Origin: Polytrichum commune
Lineage: Eukaryota; Streptophyta; Polytrichopsida; Polytrichales; Polytrichaceae
Assembly (NCBI GenBank): GCA_950295325.1
Contig: OX485803.1
Location: 67,657,554-67,721,553 of the forward strand
Direction of reading: 5' to 3'
Length of the DNA stretch: 64,000 nucleotides
Below the pieces are notes generated by a model, which was not told the origin of the DNA, searched no databases, and worked only from the letters and a program-made list of their open reading frames with translations. The translations under genes and the position numbers were made by a program. Below, in pieces: positions 32,595 through 44,959 of this stretch. Position 1 is the stretch's first letter, and the number at the start of each line of letters is the position of its first letter.

Positions 32595-33865
32595 GGGAGA
32601 AGAGCGTGTTTTTGGTGTGTGATCATAGGGGTGTTTTGTGCAGAATACTCAGTGAGAGGGAATGGTTGCATCCAGTATACCTTTCATCCATCCATGTTAA
32701 AAAAGTGCCCCCTATAGGTTTGTGGTTTTTTCATGTCAAATGTGCCTCACTAGGTTAGTGCGGAGTCTCTGAAGCTAATTTCAATGCAAATCGTCTAAAC
32801 AGTAACCTATGGGCTCACATTATCTCAAGACACATTCATTGGATAATGAGAGGTAAGCTTATATGCAATATTGCCAGAATATCCTGACACATTGTTCCCC
32901 CAATTTTCGACTGTTCTAACCCTAATTTGCATATCTTTACCAAGCACTAATTTGTGAGAAAATCATTTATTCATTCCTTATTCCACACATTCCCTTCTCA
33001 ACCTCGTTTAGTTTCAATTTCATGAAATCTATGTTTGAGTCTCTGAATGTTCAGGAAAGAGCCCAGGAATGCCCTAGACGACAACTAAAGAGAAACTCAA
33101 CCTAATCTCTGGCCATGAAATCTATGATTATTGAATACTTTCAGAACTCGAAATATATTAATAAAACATCAACATATCAATTGTCCCCAATATATAATCC
33201 ATTGTATTTTACACTAAAAGTCACTAGAAACAGTTATAACTTCAATAATAGTCCATTTCACTATTCAATAATAGAAGAATGACAAACTTCTTACAAGTAA
33301 CCAAGTTAGTAGGGAGACATGGAATCATTTACTTCAAACCTATTATACAAAGGAGAAGGATTTTTATAGGGTGTGTGCGCGTGTGTACGTCATCACCAAT
33401 AACTGATGATCATGGGTAAAATCTCACCTAAGATGACTTTAATGGGACTCAATCTCAAGCATCGAACCCGAGATTGAGGGAATATGAACTGTTTTCAAAA
33501 ATAGTCTACCACAAATGAAAGTTTATTATCTTTGTGTCTGCTCAGACACAATGTGTATCAATGTACAAAACATTATTGCAAGGAACTTCGTGTAGTTCTG
33601 TCCGTAGCAATGCCTTAGCCCTAGTGGAATCAGCTGCTGCAGATTTCGCCAAATCTACGATTCAAATCCTAAACAGATAGTATTCTATTTAAGCCAGTTC
33701 TCCGGGTTTTCCCACAATTTAGAATGATGTCAGCTCTAACTTGTAAACAAATATAAGAATTTGGATGAGTACTAGAACATGTCCAAATCTAACACATATT
33801 AAAATGCTTCATTGAGTACTATTTTGCAGGCTACCTTGCATATTTAAATAAATGTACGCTGGTTA
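32595..33865. other. intergenic upstream of F-box 1, no gene seen
   Basis: AT-rich. It includes a GTGTGTGCGCGTGTGTAC alternating purine/pyrimidine stretch near 33370-33390. No conserved coding sequence is recognised. Confidence 0.5.
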
Positions 33866-33873
33866 CTTTAAAG

Positions 33874-34099
33874 CAATGATCGGGGAGAGCCGGCAATTAG
33901 TTACAAATGAACCGGTTGAGTTTGAGGAATAACCAGTTGAAATTCAAGATTGCAGGAAAATTACCGATCATTTTAGAGGAATTTATAGAATATACCCCAA
34001 CTTAATAAAGGAAAACCGGAGGATGTCAACATGTAACCGGTTGGACTTTCAAACATTAGGATCTCAACCGTTCATGCCCAAAAATCTCCCCGATCACTG
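33874..34099. mobile_element. hAT-type MITE, copy 1
   Basis: A 226-bp element with ~15-bp terminal inverted repeats (CAATGATCGGGGAGA at the left, TCTCCCCGATCACTG at the right). It is flanked by a perfect 8-bp direct duplication CTTTAAAG (33866-33873 and 34100-34107). An 8-bp duplication and CA-starting TIRs fit the hAT superfamily. A second copy of exactly the same length is at 44726-44951. Confidence 0.9.
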
Positions 34100-34239
34100 C
34101 TTTAAAGATCTAATTTTCGATCTATCCAGGTTTCTGCGTTGGAATTGTCTAAGCCTGGCTTTCAAAGATTTACTTTTGAATGCATAAGTGCACTCAAGTT
34201 CACATAGTGCAGTTATTCTCACCTTTTTCTCAATCTCGA

Positions 34240-34410
34240 TAGATATCTTGGACCTTCAGATGCAACTGATGATGATGAGCCTTCCATCTCCATAATCAAG
34301 AGTTGTGTGAGAATGTCTACATCAGACCGCACACTGCAGAAGCCGTTTCCTATGTCGAGATTCATCGAATTGGCCATGTACGATCCGTCTCACTTGATGT
34401 TTTACAGCCT
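34240..34410 (+). pseudogene. possible exon remnant, methyltransferase-like (DUF185/NDUFAF7-type)
   Basis: A plus-strand frame reads DATDDDEPSISIIKSCVRM and then TLQKPFPMSRFIELAMYDPS. The PMSRFIELAMYDP segment resembles the start of the SAM-dependent methyltransferase family of mitochondrial NDUFAF7-like proteins (P(I/M)S..M...L.DP..GYY). A CTTTTTCTC...AG acceptor-like tract precedes it. No downstream catalytic exons are found, and the following G-run (34497-34504) breaks coding sense. A more decayed copy of the same block lies at 50300-50420, upstream of F-box gene 2. Confidence 0.3.
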
Positions 34411-34985
34411 CAGCGCGTATTCCCGAATCAGGATGCCCACCAGATCGTCTGTAGAGGTCATCTGCCAGGGAGAAAGTGGGAAAGGTAGGGAGGGAGGGGG
34501 GGGGGAGGGTTTGAGGTAATTCCCAAAACACATCCACAAGAGACACAGTCAGACTTGCAATTTAGGCTCATGGATTCTCAAGATCCAGATCTACATGATA
34601 GCTGAAACACTTGCGAGTAGCACAAGCCGCCTACAGCAACTCCAAGAAAATGAATTGTCCTGAATTGACACGAATTAACCAGAAACCTATAGAGAGCATT
34701 CAGAATTGCAATTCATGTCAATTGCGCCACGAGGGCGCTCATCCTTAACTTGAGGCCTCAAGCTCTAGACCCACATTTGATATGAAACCCTCAGCTCTCG
34801 AAATGAAAGTAGGAATCGCCAACCAAAAAGAAATTTGGCAGTGAGCAGTGTGTGCTTTTTTATAAGGAACGAGATGCATCAACTAGTAGAGGGAACCGGT
34901 ATGGGATTAAAGTAAAAAACATGAAAGATGAGAGGGATGAGAAATGGGAGGAGTTCCCGGCTCTGCCTGCGGACCGTCTGCATAA

Positions 34986-35250
34986 GGGCCGGTTCACGTA
35001 AGATGATTATTTAGGTATGGCATGGATGCCATACATGGCAACATGTGTTGAGAGTTGGTTCAAGCAAAAAGCCAGACCTAATCCTCAACACAAGTCCCAT
35101 AATATTATTTTTCATAAAATAATCAAGGTCCGATTTTTGATTGTAATTAACCATATTTAAATGATTTCTTGAGGTTCAAAAGTTGGGACTTTGTCTCCAT
35201 GTTGGGACTTGTTAACATGAGTGGCACTTGGGACCCCATGTGAACTGGTC
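34986..35250. mobile_element. Harbinger-like MITE (265 bp)
   Basis: Left end GGGCCGGTTCACGTA and right end CCATGTGAACTGGTC are imperfect inverted repeats, flanked by TAA (34983-34985) and TTA (35251-35253). The 3-bp TWA-type duplication and GGGC start fit PIF/Harbinger (Tourist-like) MITEs. No coding sequence. Confidence 0.5.
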
Positions 35251-35581
35251 TTAAGATATACACTCTGACACCCGGGCCAATTCGAATCAATTGTGTTATC
35301 TCAAGTGGAAGCCATACATGTTTGAGAACGTTGGTTTCAAAACGGAGTTTGGTAAGCCATGATTAAGTTGCAAGAGAAAATTGTTGGCGAAGCTTATAGC
35401 ATGTTATAGTAAATGGTAAACATAATATTGAAATTATGCATTCGGTGATAATTGCCACCATTGCACTTGGATAGGTAATTGTGATCAAGGACTTGTTCCT
35501 TTCCAATGAAATAAGTGATGCGTAGTTGCATCCCAATAATGTACAAGTAAGGCTTCCACCTAGCGTTGTCCTCTCCACTAA

Positions 35582-36081
35582 GGGCCACTTCACACATGAG
35601 ACTCAGGACATGTGACCATTGCACTTCAAGCTCTCTCATTGGTGGAGAAGGCAAAGTTGGTCCAATTTCGCTTCACAATATGCTAGATGGACCAACAAAG
35701 CAAGTGAATGCAAGATGGATGTAAACTCTACATGGGTTCCTACATGGCGTCAAATGGATCATGTTTCATGGTCGCTTGGAATATTTTCAAAAACCACTTC
35801 TTGGAGGTAGGCCTAACACAAAACCGGGTTAACATGGCACCCCGAAATCTCACAACCGTTTATTTTTTATATTTCATCATGTGTGAGGAACCTCCATGAA
35901 TAAAACTTCATTGAAATACCATTTGGTTATTTCCCGGTTACACATATTGACTTCACACTGCACTTGAGGCCCCTGGCCACACTGCATGATTTTGGAAGTG
36001 TCTTGGGACAGCCTTTGGACACTTCTTTTGAGCTCTCACAATTTCATGGTCACGGCTCTTGGCTCGTGTATGAAGTGGCCC
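35582..36081. mobile_element. Harbinger-like MITE (500 bp)
   Basis: Begins GGGCCACTTCACACATGAG and ends CTCGTGTATGAAGTGGCCC, a ~19-bp inverted repeat. It is flanked by TAA on both sides (35579-35581 and 36082-36084). A truncated relative of its right half lies at 50622-50841. No coding capacity. Confidence 0.75.
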
Positions 36082-36084
36082 TAA

Positions 36085-39000
36085 CACAGCCTGGATTCCT
36101 GATGTTCCTTTCAACCTGCAAGCTTCGATAACTACTTCATCAGAACTTTAACGGAAGCACTCAATTGTAATGTGTTAATTCCCTCGCAAATAACTCGCAA
36201 TCAAGACACTGCTCATCAACTCGTACAACAACTATATAAGCTAATTAATGCTTATCACCAAAGACATTCTAATCTGTTACAGTACTTGAGAGAGAGCCTG
36301 AAGTCAACAAGAGCAACGAGGCAGCAACCACTACTTCCAAGATGTTTTCCACACAACCACCGAAACGGTGGTTGGTGGTCTCCCAACTACGACAACTTCC
36401 AAGGTGGAGTTCGAAGCAGTTGTGATAATTGTAGTGTACTTTTATTGGGTCTATTTTATTTGTAGGTGTCTTGTGATACGGCCGGGGAGCACTCCAAGGC
36501 CAAAACATGCGGAGGATTTGTCGGGGCAGTTACTCTTAGACAAAGTTTCCGCTAGAATCCATCAATTGTTTGTCTCCACTGTACCAACAGGAGGAACGAT
36601 CATTTGACATCAAATCTAGTGCTCTTCAACAGTTACAACAGTAGTTGTTTGTAAACGAAAGAGTATTGTAGGTGTGGTTGCAAGTGGACCCAAGCCGCAA
36701 CTCAACCACCGCGGTGGTTGTAAAGTGTAAGTGCACCTTGAGGAAGTGCGTGCAGACAGAAACTAAGTTGGCTTCTAATTCAGCTGCAGTAAGTTACTCC
36801 GAGCAATTACAAATTGCATCTTCTTGCAACCCTGAAGAGACGATTAATTTGGGACTCACAAGGTTTTGCAGCAGTTTGGAGTTGTCGTGTCACTGTTCTG
36901 GTCTGCCTAAAGTTTTTTCCTTCTTGCTGAGACTCACTCGCGTGCTTATAACCTGGGCCCCTCCAAGACTCGACTGCTCTCCTCTCCTGCAATTGTGCTC
37001 GCCGCTCAACTTGTGGCCCGCGTAATCCGATCATTTGATGGAGTCATGCGTTCCCAAATCTGCAGAAGAAGATCATATATTGTTGTCCTTCTCGAGTAAC
37101 TCGCAGACAGTGATTGATCGCTTAACCCCCACTTCCTCCTAACGTAGTTGATGATCTGTAAACACAACTCTGCGTGTAGGTGAAAACGATCGAATAGGTG
37201 GATGTGCTGCAACCTTACATCATCGACCTCAGCCTTAATCTTTATGCCCGAGCAACCCAGATGAATGGCCTACTTTGGAAGCCACTTGGGAGATGAAAAC
37301 ATCAGGCGTGCAGTTAAATTTGACGCACATGCCAGTTTAAGATAGCTTCAGAAGAAAGCCCCTCAGATGATATCCACATCTCCGACTGTAATAGTAAGAA
37401 AACTGGTGGGCTATCATGTATTTCTCAAAGTAATCCCCGCAATTTCATAGTTGAAATCAGACGGAATTTTTGGTGTGATTAGGGCATGAGTTAGGAGACT
37501 TTTCTGCTGCTAATTCTACAAGGTGCTTGAAACTTACACATGTAACTTTTAAAAAGTGGGGGGGAGGCGAAACAACCTATACATAGGCTTGCAATGTATG
37601 GGACGGTTGTAAATGTTTTAGGGCGATCAACATACATATTTAGATATGGAATTTCGAGATACACACCTTGGGAAGAAGAAAAAGGAGTTGTAATTTTGAT
37701 TATTTTTTGACGTTATCTTATGGTCAAATAGTTTGGGGTATGGAGATGGGGGCAACATAAGAAATAAGTTTTCTATATTTGGATGATATGGTCGCCATAA
37801 ATAGGGGAATAATTTAGGATTTAGGATTGGTTTATGTTTTCACTCAGGTGACTTTTCATAAAATGTCTTTTGGGTTCCGTTTGCAATTTCGAGGAGTTGT
37901 CAAAGTGCATTGACTTTCATTTATTTCTTCCTATTTCTAGAAGCGGGAGATCTGGTCACCAAGTGGGATCAAAGAGTGAATCATTCCATATGATCATCAT
38001 ACCTCTCATTAATCGACCATAAAAACTTGACTCCCTATAGGTTGGATGAAAGAGAGGTATGTGTGTATACGATAATTCCAAGCTCTCTCCCCCTTTAACC
38101 CCTAGTAACTTCCCACGGCCAATTGCCCTCAAATCTACTCAAAAAATGTGACCTCAATTTTAGTGACCCTAGCTAAAGATCTAAAGTTTTTTTGACAAAT
38201 CTAACCGTATAGATGTTTGCAAGTTCAAACTGACTACTCACAATAAAATTTATTAAACGTTGAAGTTTTATTATGTAGGAGATTATATTAGGAAAGTCAA
38301 TAGTGGTCTGAAGGGGCAGCAGTTCAAAGAATTATATTGGGGTTGGTTTTTGGATCGAGCCTCCACCCAAATCATCTCCAAATGAAAAAAAAAAATTACC
38401 CTCATTCAAAAGAGGGGCAATATACCTACTCAAATTAGCTCACAAATTTTGAAAAATCGTTATATTGTGACCCTTTGGAAAGCTTTGCAATTTGAGGCAG
38501 CGGTGCCACAACTACGCACCTTCCACATGGATTTATACCCATCAACACATGTCCAACTAAGTATTCCAACAGTAGACGTCTAGGATATGTTGCGTTTGAT
38601 TATCATGCAAATGTTTAAATCAATTGGGAATCATATGCGCATAGCGATCAAGCAAAAAAACATGTTTAGGATATGCTACCCCTAAACCACAGAGGCGACA
38701 AATGTCAAGTTTTGGTTCATGGATCGGTTCCATTGTAAATCAATTTAGAGCCCACTCTCATATCAAAAATAGTCCAACAATAACTAACTATGTTGAATGA
38801 GAATTACTTATGTCGCAAAACATAGCAGACTCAAACATGAACAAATGGAGTAGTTGAAACAGTCAAGAAACCATATGAACTAGTGTCAAAAAGGTCAGAA
38901 TGAACGACTCACGACCGGATTATGGTCACATAGGACATTAGGGTTACACAAGTGACATCACTGGAATAGACAAGTGACATCAAGTCTGCTCTATGCTAAC

Positions 39001-42000
39001 TTAAGTTGTAATCTTGAGGGTGAAGTCTACTGTAAGTAGGTGCACGACCTTGCATTCAAATTCTGGTTGTTGGAATCACGGCTAGTAAGATGTACAAGAA
39101 TGATTAAGGTAGGCGAGTCCCGACAGTCACGGAATTAAAGACAACAAAATGATGACAGCAACAACTGTGTAAGGTAGAAATATCATAACCTGTGAAAATA
39201 AGGTGATTCGCATTGAAGATCTGGTCTGACAATCATGAGATAATTTTCCAAGATAGACGACAAGGATTCATGAAGAATGCAAGTTGTTTCATATTTTTCT
39301 GCCCTATACAGAAAATGCTACAAGTTTTCAAAGTGGAAAGTTGTCCAAACCCCTGCTTGTTCACTAGATTTTCCCTACACCGAACACGGTAATCCGCATT
39401 TCCATACTGAACATTGTCTTAATCGGTTACCTCATGAGTACATTAACACTTGACTCCCATTGGCTACACTAAGTGTACATGCATTGAAGTTGTCGCCGAG
39501 CCATGATTGGTTTTAGAAATGGCACTTCACCATTATAACGGCAATCTAGTGCACGGCTAGAGGGTGGTTCACGGGTTATGGTATTTCTACCTTATAATAT
39601 ATGATTTGATCACATTGGAATTAACATTTCCGATGTGCCCTCCATGCCTTAATAACAAGCTCCTCCTAGCATCAAGTGTCGGCCCTTGCTTTATTGTGTT
39701 TAAAAAGGATCAAGGGACATATGCAGTCTTTGGAGTGGTGTTGTCTTTTTTCTTTTTAATACCATTTGGGTACTTGATGGCAATTTTTGTTTTCGATATC
39801 ATTTGGGTCTATATATCATGCAAGAGTTTTCATACCTAGGTAAGATCACCCTAGTATGAATATGGTTTAGGATGGTGTTGACCCCAACAATAACTCGGGG
39901 ATACAGAGATTCTCTCATCTTGACATACCCACCGAATATCAATATTTGGGTGGGTTTAGACTTGGAGTCAAGGCTCAAAAATGGGTTGGGGTGAAAGAAA
40001 TCCACTCCTCTCATTGGTAGAGAGGTTGGGACTTGCCTCTTCAAGTTTACACCATGAGTTGGGGCCAATTAACAAATAAATTATTTTATTCATCATGACA
40101 ATGGCCTCAAGCCTTGGAAAAGAAAGCTCCCAACCTTGTGGACTCTTTCCCTCTAGTTGAGGTCATTGTCAGAGCTTTTATTTGCTTGTAGTAGTTTATT
40201 CTTTGAGCATTGAATAGGAGGGGAGAAATTCTAAATTTATTATACTTAAATCATTATCCATAGAATAGTTCATGAGTACGTTGGAACCTCTCATAACCCT
40301 CTCATAATTGCAACTTCCAAATGGCCCCAACCCCACCTAAATAGGTTTACACATGAAAGCAATGAATGGAGTTAGGTTACTTTCTTCACATGGGACATAT
40401 TGGCCTTCGTTCACAATGGCCTTGGCCCCAAGTCTAAACATGCCCTTTTATTGGTATTACAATTTTGATATTCACGGGTAGGTTCTTTAAAGCCATTATT
40501 GATGTTTATTATTGAGACCATGCGTTCACCTATGTACCGGTCCGACGTTGGGACATAACATCACTAAGCAATGTGCGTACATTTTGTGGGCCATGAGAAT
40601 ATAACCATGGGATACATGAACCTTGTGCAAGGAGATGCATATTTAGACTGAGCTCCCAACATCCCATGGTTGTCTTCCCATGGTCCACAGTTGCGTAAAA
40701 ATGTTACATAACTTTCTCAAAAGAAGAATACAAGGTCAATAAATCATGGTTTCATCGTAGTCTCATGACCGCCTAGTCAATAAAGTCGACTCTTGACTTG
40801 TTTACAATTTTGGTTTTGGCAATTTATTTTCCGTGTTCTACAAGCAAACTCAGATAACGCCCAAGGATTCATGCCATTCAAGTCAAGTCATTCGGGAGCA
40901 AAATTTGGACGAGTTCGTCAAGAGGGTCGGATGGAGCTTAGTTTAGCTAAGTACCTTCGAGTTGGCGCGGAAGACTCCTTGTCCCCCTCCTAGCTTATAT
41001 ATAGTTCTTACTATTTTGTAAAATATCAAATAAGTGGCACAAGAGCATGGTGTGGCCTTGTGATACTCTAGCCCTATTTTCTAACCTTGTTCAAGTTGTC
41101 AACAAGGCCATGACGTGGCATTGGATTCCAGGTATTTATTTTGATTAATAATGTAGGTGTTAACATGTGTAACATGTGGCAAGTCACTATGACGTATTGT
41201 TACAACCAATTTTGTTTTAATTTTAATCCATCATTTATATTGCATGGACGAGAATTTTAGTACGTAATATGTTCGATCAAAATATATTTGATTGTAATGA
41301 ATATAAATCAATCAAGGATATATGGGTACCTTGTTCTATTATCATGTTGATATGGAGTGATTATTTCTTCAAAATGAGAAAATCAATTATCAAAATAAGG
41401 TAAGTATAATGATATTAAGAGGACAGATTGTCAATATGTCTTATTTTATTTATTTAGTCTTTCATGTCTATTGAAATATTTTTATTTGTAACATTATTAT
41501 GGTTTATAATTTTATATCATCATAAGCACCATAATTATATCATTAAATAGCCATAAAACAAATCATGATATCATACACCCATGAATAGGATATGCTCAAA
41601 AATTTCAAACTCTTTGATGATACCTTATTATTATTGTGTGTGTGTGTGTTAAGTGAACCAAAATATTTGTTTAGGATATCTTTCACTGTGCGTATTTGAA
41701 TGGTAGCTTTATTTTTATTATATATATTTCATTGCTCTTGAAATTATAAAATCAAATCAAATTTTATGATTAATGATATTAGTGTGTTCATAGTAAGGTA
41801 TAGTCAAGGAAAATTCTACAAAAAATTACATATTCTTTGTTTGTGAAGTAACAAAAATGGTACAGTAGTTAAATTTAATGAAAATTAGTATCATGATAGT
41901 TTCTAATAATTAATAATAGTAATAATAAAGTGATTGTGAATGATAAGAGTCAAATAAAATAATAGGTTATCAGAAAAATAAAAGACGAACAAGTCAATCT

Positions 42001-42889
42001 CATAGGGAAAAAATGACCTTAAAAATAAATATTTTCTTAAGAAGAAAATGAGGACGAAAACATGAAGCACATGAGGTCTACAAATTGAGAAAAAAAATCA
42101 CTTTCAAAGAAGAAGAGATGCAAAGAAACAAGAAGATTTCTTGTGTTCAAATACAAATGAAAAATAAAAACACTCTCCATGAAAAATGTTAGCAAAAACC
42201 AAGAAGAACGTGAAGATCTTAGAACAATGAAAATGATGTAGAAGTGGAGCAGAACTTGGATGTATCGATGACAATGACAAAGGATATGAAAACAAAAACC
42301 TATAAGTAGTTCATGTGGGATGTAAAGAAACAAAGATGCAAAGGGTCTCACATGACTGCAAGTTGATAAATTTGCAAAGTGAACAACCTAGTGTGTTGGC
42401 TTAAACAATTTTTAGATCTTGACAACATGCATATTTTATTGCCCCACAATAGACATGGAACCATCTTATTTCTTATTAATTAAATTGCTTGAAATATAAA
42501 TAACTATATCACTGACAAGATGAAAGCAAATGAAGAACACTTTCGTAATGAAAATACTTGAGTGCCATGAATCCTAGGCCCTCACATAACTACATTATAC
42601 ATGTGTTTATTATTTATTTTTTGGCACAAATTGAAAAATCAACTGCAAGAACATAACCAAAATACAACCACCTTGGGAAAACCAGCGCAACCCGAGGGGA
42701 AATCAAGAAATAATGCCCATTTGGGGCCTAACCTTCCACTTGACCACCAAGTTACTCTAGGTCACAATAAGACGTTTGACCCATTTATCATTAAGAATGT
42801 TTTGGTAGGCAACGTCTGGGGCTTTTTCCAAGTCCGCGAATCCGTTTCCACTCAATCCCACCATAATCCTGCAAGGCATCCCAATTGAC
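36085..42889. other. long intergenic stretch, no gene recognised
   Basis: Nearly 7 kb without a convincing gene. 36160-37250 is less AT-rich and has several overlapping short open frames (36172-36465, 36672-37025), none with a recognisable domain. 37500-42600 is AT-rich with many short poly-A/T tracts and a (TG)n run at about 41635-41650. 40790-40990 has an open frame of 66 codons without similarity that I can name. Confidence 0.5.
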
Positions 42890-44021
42890 TTAACGTGTTT
42901 TCCCAATGGGCCATTGCAACGCATTAAACACTAGATGATTCTGTTGGTGCCAAATAATCCACGGGAGACCACTCCTCAAAAAGACCAGATATAGCTGAAC
43001 CGTTTGAGTGTCTTGCACAAAGGTTGAGAAAAAAAACATTGCATCATAGAAAAATATTTCCTCGGACCAAGGTTCCCACTTTTGGCAAGGAGTTGCCACA
43101 TGATATTAGCGGCACACCACCATCCTTGTTGAGCGAGTGGACAACTAAAGAACATATGTTCCACCAATTCCACGGACTGCAGGCCGCAATGAGGACAACT
43201 TTTGTCAATCTTTGCCAAGATTTTCCCAAGCCACTCATTAACCGCCATAGCCTTATGGATGACCAACCAAATAAATGTAGCAATTTTTGTGCTTTAGCTT
43301 TGTGCTAGATGATATTCCACTTAGGGGAGGTGGAGGGGGGAATTTGGTTCCGCCATTTATGTGGAATCGTCATTTTGAGGGCCTCTTGCTTAATTATCCA
43401 TTTCCTCGCTTCTTTAGCTGAATAAGCAAATAAGGGAGTAACCTTTGGCCACCACCAATGAGCAAGGTCAAAGAACAATTGATCGAGTTTTCCAAAGAAC
43501 AAATTATATTGGGTTTGTTTGCTTTTTCTAGTAAGGCTATCTACCTTGACTTGCGCCATCCATCCTTAGAAGGCCATAAGTGGTGTTGCATTCTTAGTGT
43601 TTGGCTTCACCTCCGCTAGGGTGAAGTATTGCAAACCAATGGTAGATTTTAGAAAAAATGCTCATAAACTCAGTGCTAAATTGAATTGAAATAGGGTTAA
43701 CTTCTTTGAGGTAGCCAATGCTAACGACCCACTCCGGCAATGCATCCTCCATGCTCCTATAGAGGCCAACCCATTCTTGTGAAATGAACCGAGCACTTTG
43801 TTGGTTTAGCATCTTATCTCGGAAAAATCCGTAGAATTCTAGTAGTTTAATCTAAAAGTCTTGGTAAATCTCTTCAAGGAGAAATTAACTTTAGCATCCT
43901 CCCAAGTTAGGAATTCATATCTTTCAAGGTTCCAAATATCCATGAAGTACCTCAATTCTTTACTATACAAGATGAGGGCCCTCTCTCTCTCATACCCAAA
44001 GGCACTCCTAGTCTTCTCCAT
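42890..44021 (-). mobile_element. LINE relic, C-terminal zinc-binding RT region
   Basis: Broken minus-strand frames (44021-43839, 43812-43594, 43559-43305 and 43308-42890) read as one decayed LINE ORF2 C-terminus. The last piece carries the reverse-transcriptase zinc-binding domain (zf-RVT type): KAMAVNEWLGKI, CPHCGLQSVELVEHMFFSCPL and WIIWHQQNHLVFNAL. At least three frame breaks separate the pieces. No RT catalytic motif (FxDD) is seen, so the copy is 5'-truncated, as is usual for LINEs. Confidence 0.8.
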
Positions 44022-44162
44022 CTTTATCCATAGTATTTAAGTTATACTTTTAATGGTCTCAAATATTACTAAATCTCTTTTATATTATCCTATTCTATAT
44101 ACATAGATCATTTCAAAATATGATATTTTCTTATCTTTTGGCTCAATCTCAATCCCCAAGTT

Positions 44163-44536
44163 GGAAATGTCTAATTCCAATTAATTAATTCATCCATTCT
44201 TCTAGTTGGAATTGTTTAATTCCAATTTGATTGATTCATCCAATCTTCTAGTTGGACCTAGTTAGATTTATTCATCCATTCTTCTAGTTGGCACTGTCTA
44301 ATTCCAACTAAATTGATTCATTGAGAGTTGTCTAGCTCCAATAAATAACATCCATCCGCTGGGAGTTGTCTAACTCCAACACAAATATCTTCCAAAGGGA
44401 GGTGTCTAATTCCCAGTTGGAGTTGTCTAACTCCAATGTGAAGATCTTCGATTAGGAGATATCTAATTACCGTGCACAAATCCTTCATGGGTTGTTTGAC
44501 CCATTTCTTCCTTTGGAGTTGTCTGATTCCAAACAC
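44163..44536. repeat. array of short palindromes (TTGGAGTTGTCTAACTCCAA type)
   Basis: About nine units, each holding a 20-bp imperfect inverted repeat (TTGGAATTGT next to CTAATTCCAA), spaced by 20-35 bp of variable sequence often containing ATTCATCCATTCTTCTAG. Every unit can fold into its own small hairpin. Divergence between units is high at the right end. Confidence 0.75.
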
Positions 44537-44725
44537 CATCTACTCACATGCTAAGTATAGCAAAGTATGGTTAGTTTTTTCTTTCTTGCATAATCCAACA
44601 TTAATTCTTTTAACTCATGTATATCACAATTTATATAGCCAATGATGGGTTTGCATGAACAATGAGTGCCCAAGATTTGATTGGGGGCCAATGATCACAA
44701 TGACGGCCCAAGATGTGCATGAGGG

Positions 44726-44951
44726 CTATGATCGGGGAGAGCCGGCAGTTAGTTACACTTGAACCGGTTGAGTTTGAGAAATAACCAGTTGAAGTTCAAG
44801 ACTACAAGAAAATTACCGATCATTTTAGAGGAATTTATAGAATGTACCCCAATTTAATTAAGGAAAATTGAAGGATGTCAACATGTAACCGGTTGGACTT
44901 GCAAACACTAGGATCTCAACCGATTATGCCCAAAAATCTCCCCGATCGCTG
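44726..44951. mobile_element. hAT-type MITE, copy 2
   Basis: 226 bp, in the same orientation as and about 93 percent identical by eye to the copy at 33874-34099. Ends are CTATGATCGGGGAGA and CTCCCCGATCGCTG, with a perfect 8-bp duplication CATGAGGG (44718-44725 and 44952-44959). Confidence 0.9.
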
Positions 44952-44959
44952 CATGAGGG

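Noticed and set aside
33420-33500. GCATCGAACCCGAGATT resembling a tRNA T-loop
   Set aside because: No acceptor stem, anticodon arm or D arm could be built around it. No tRNA genes were found in the window.
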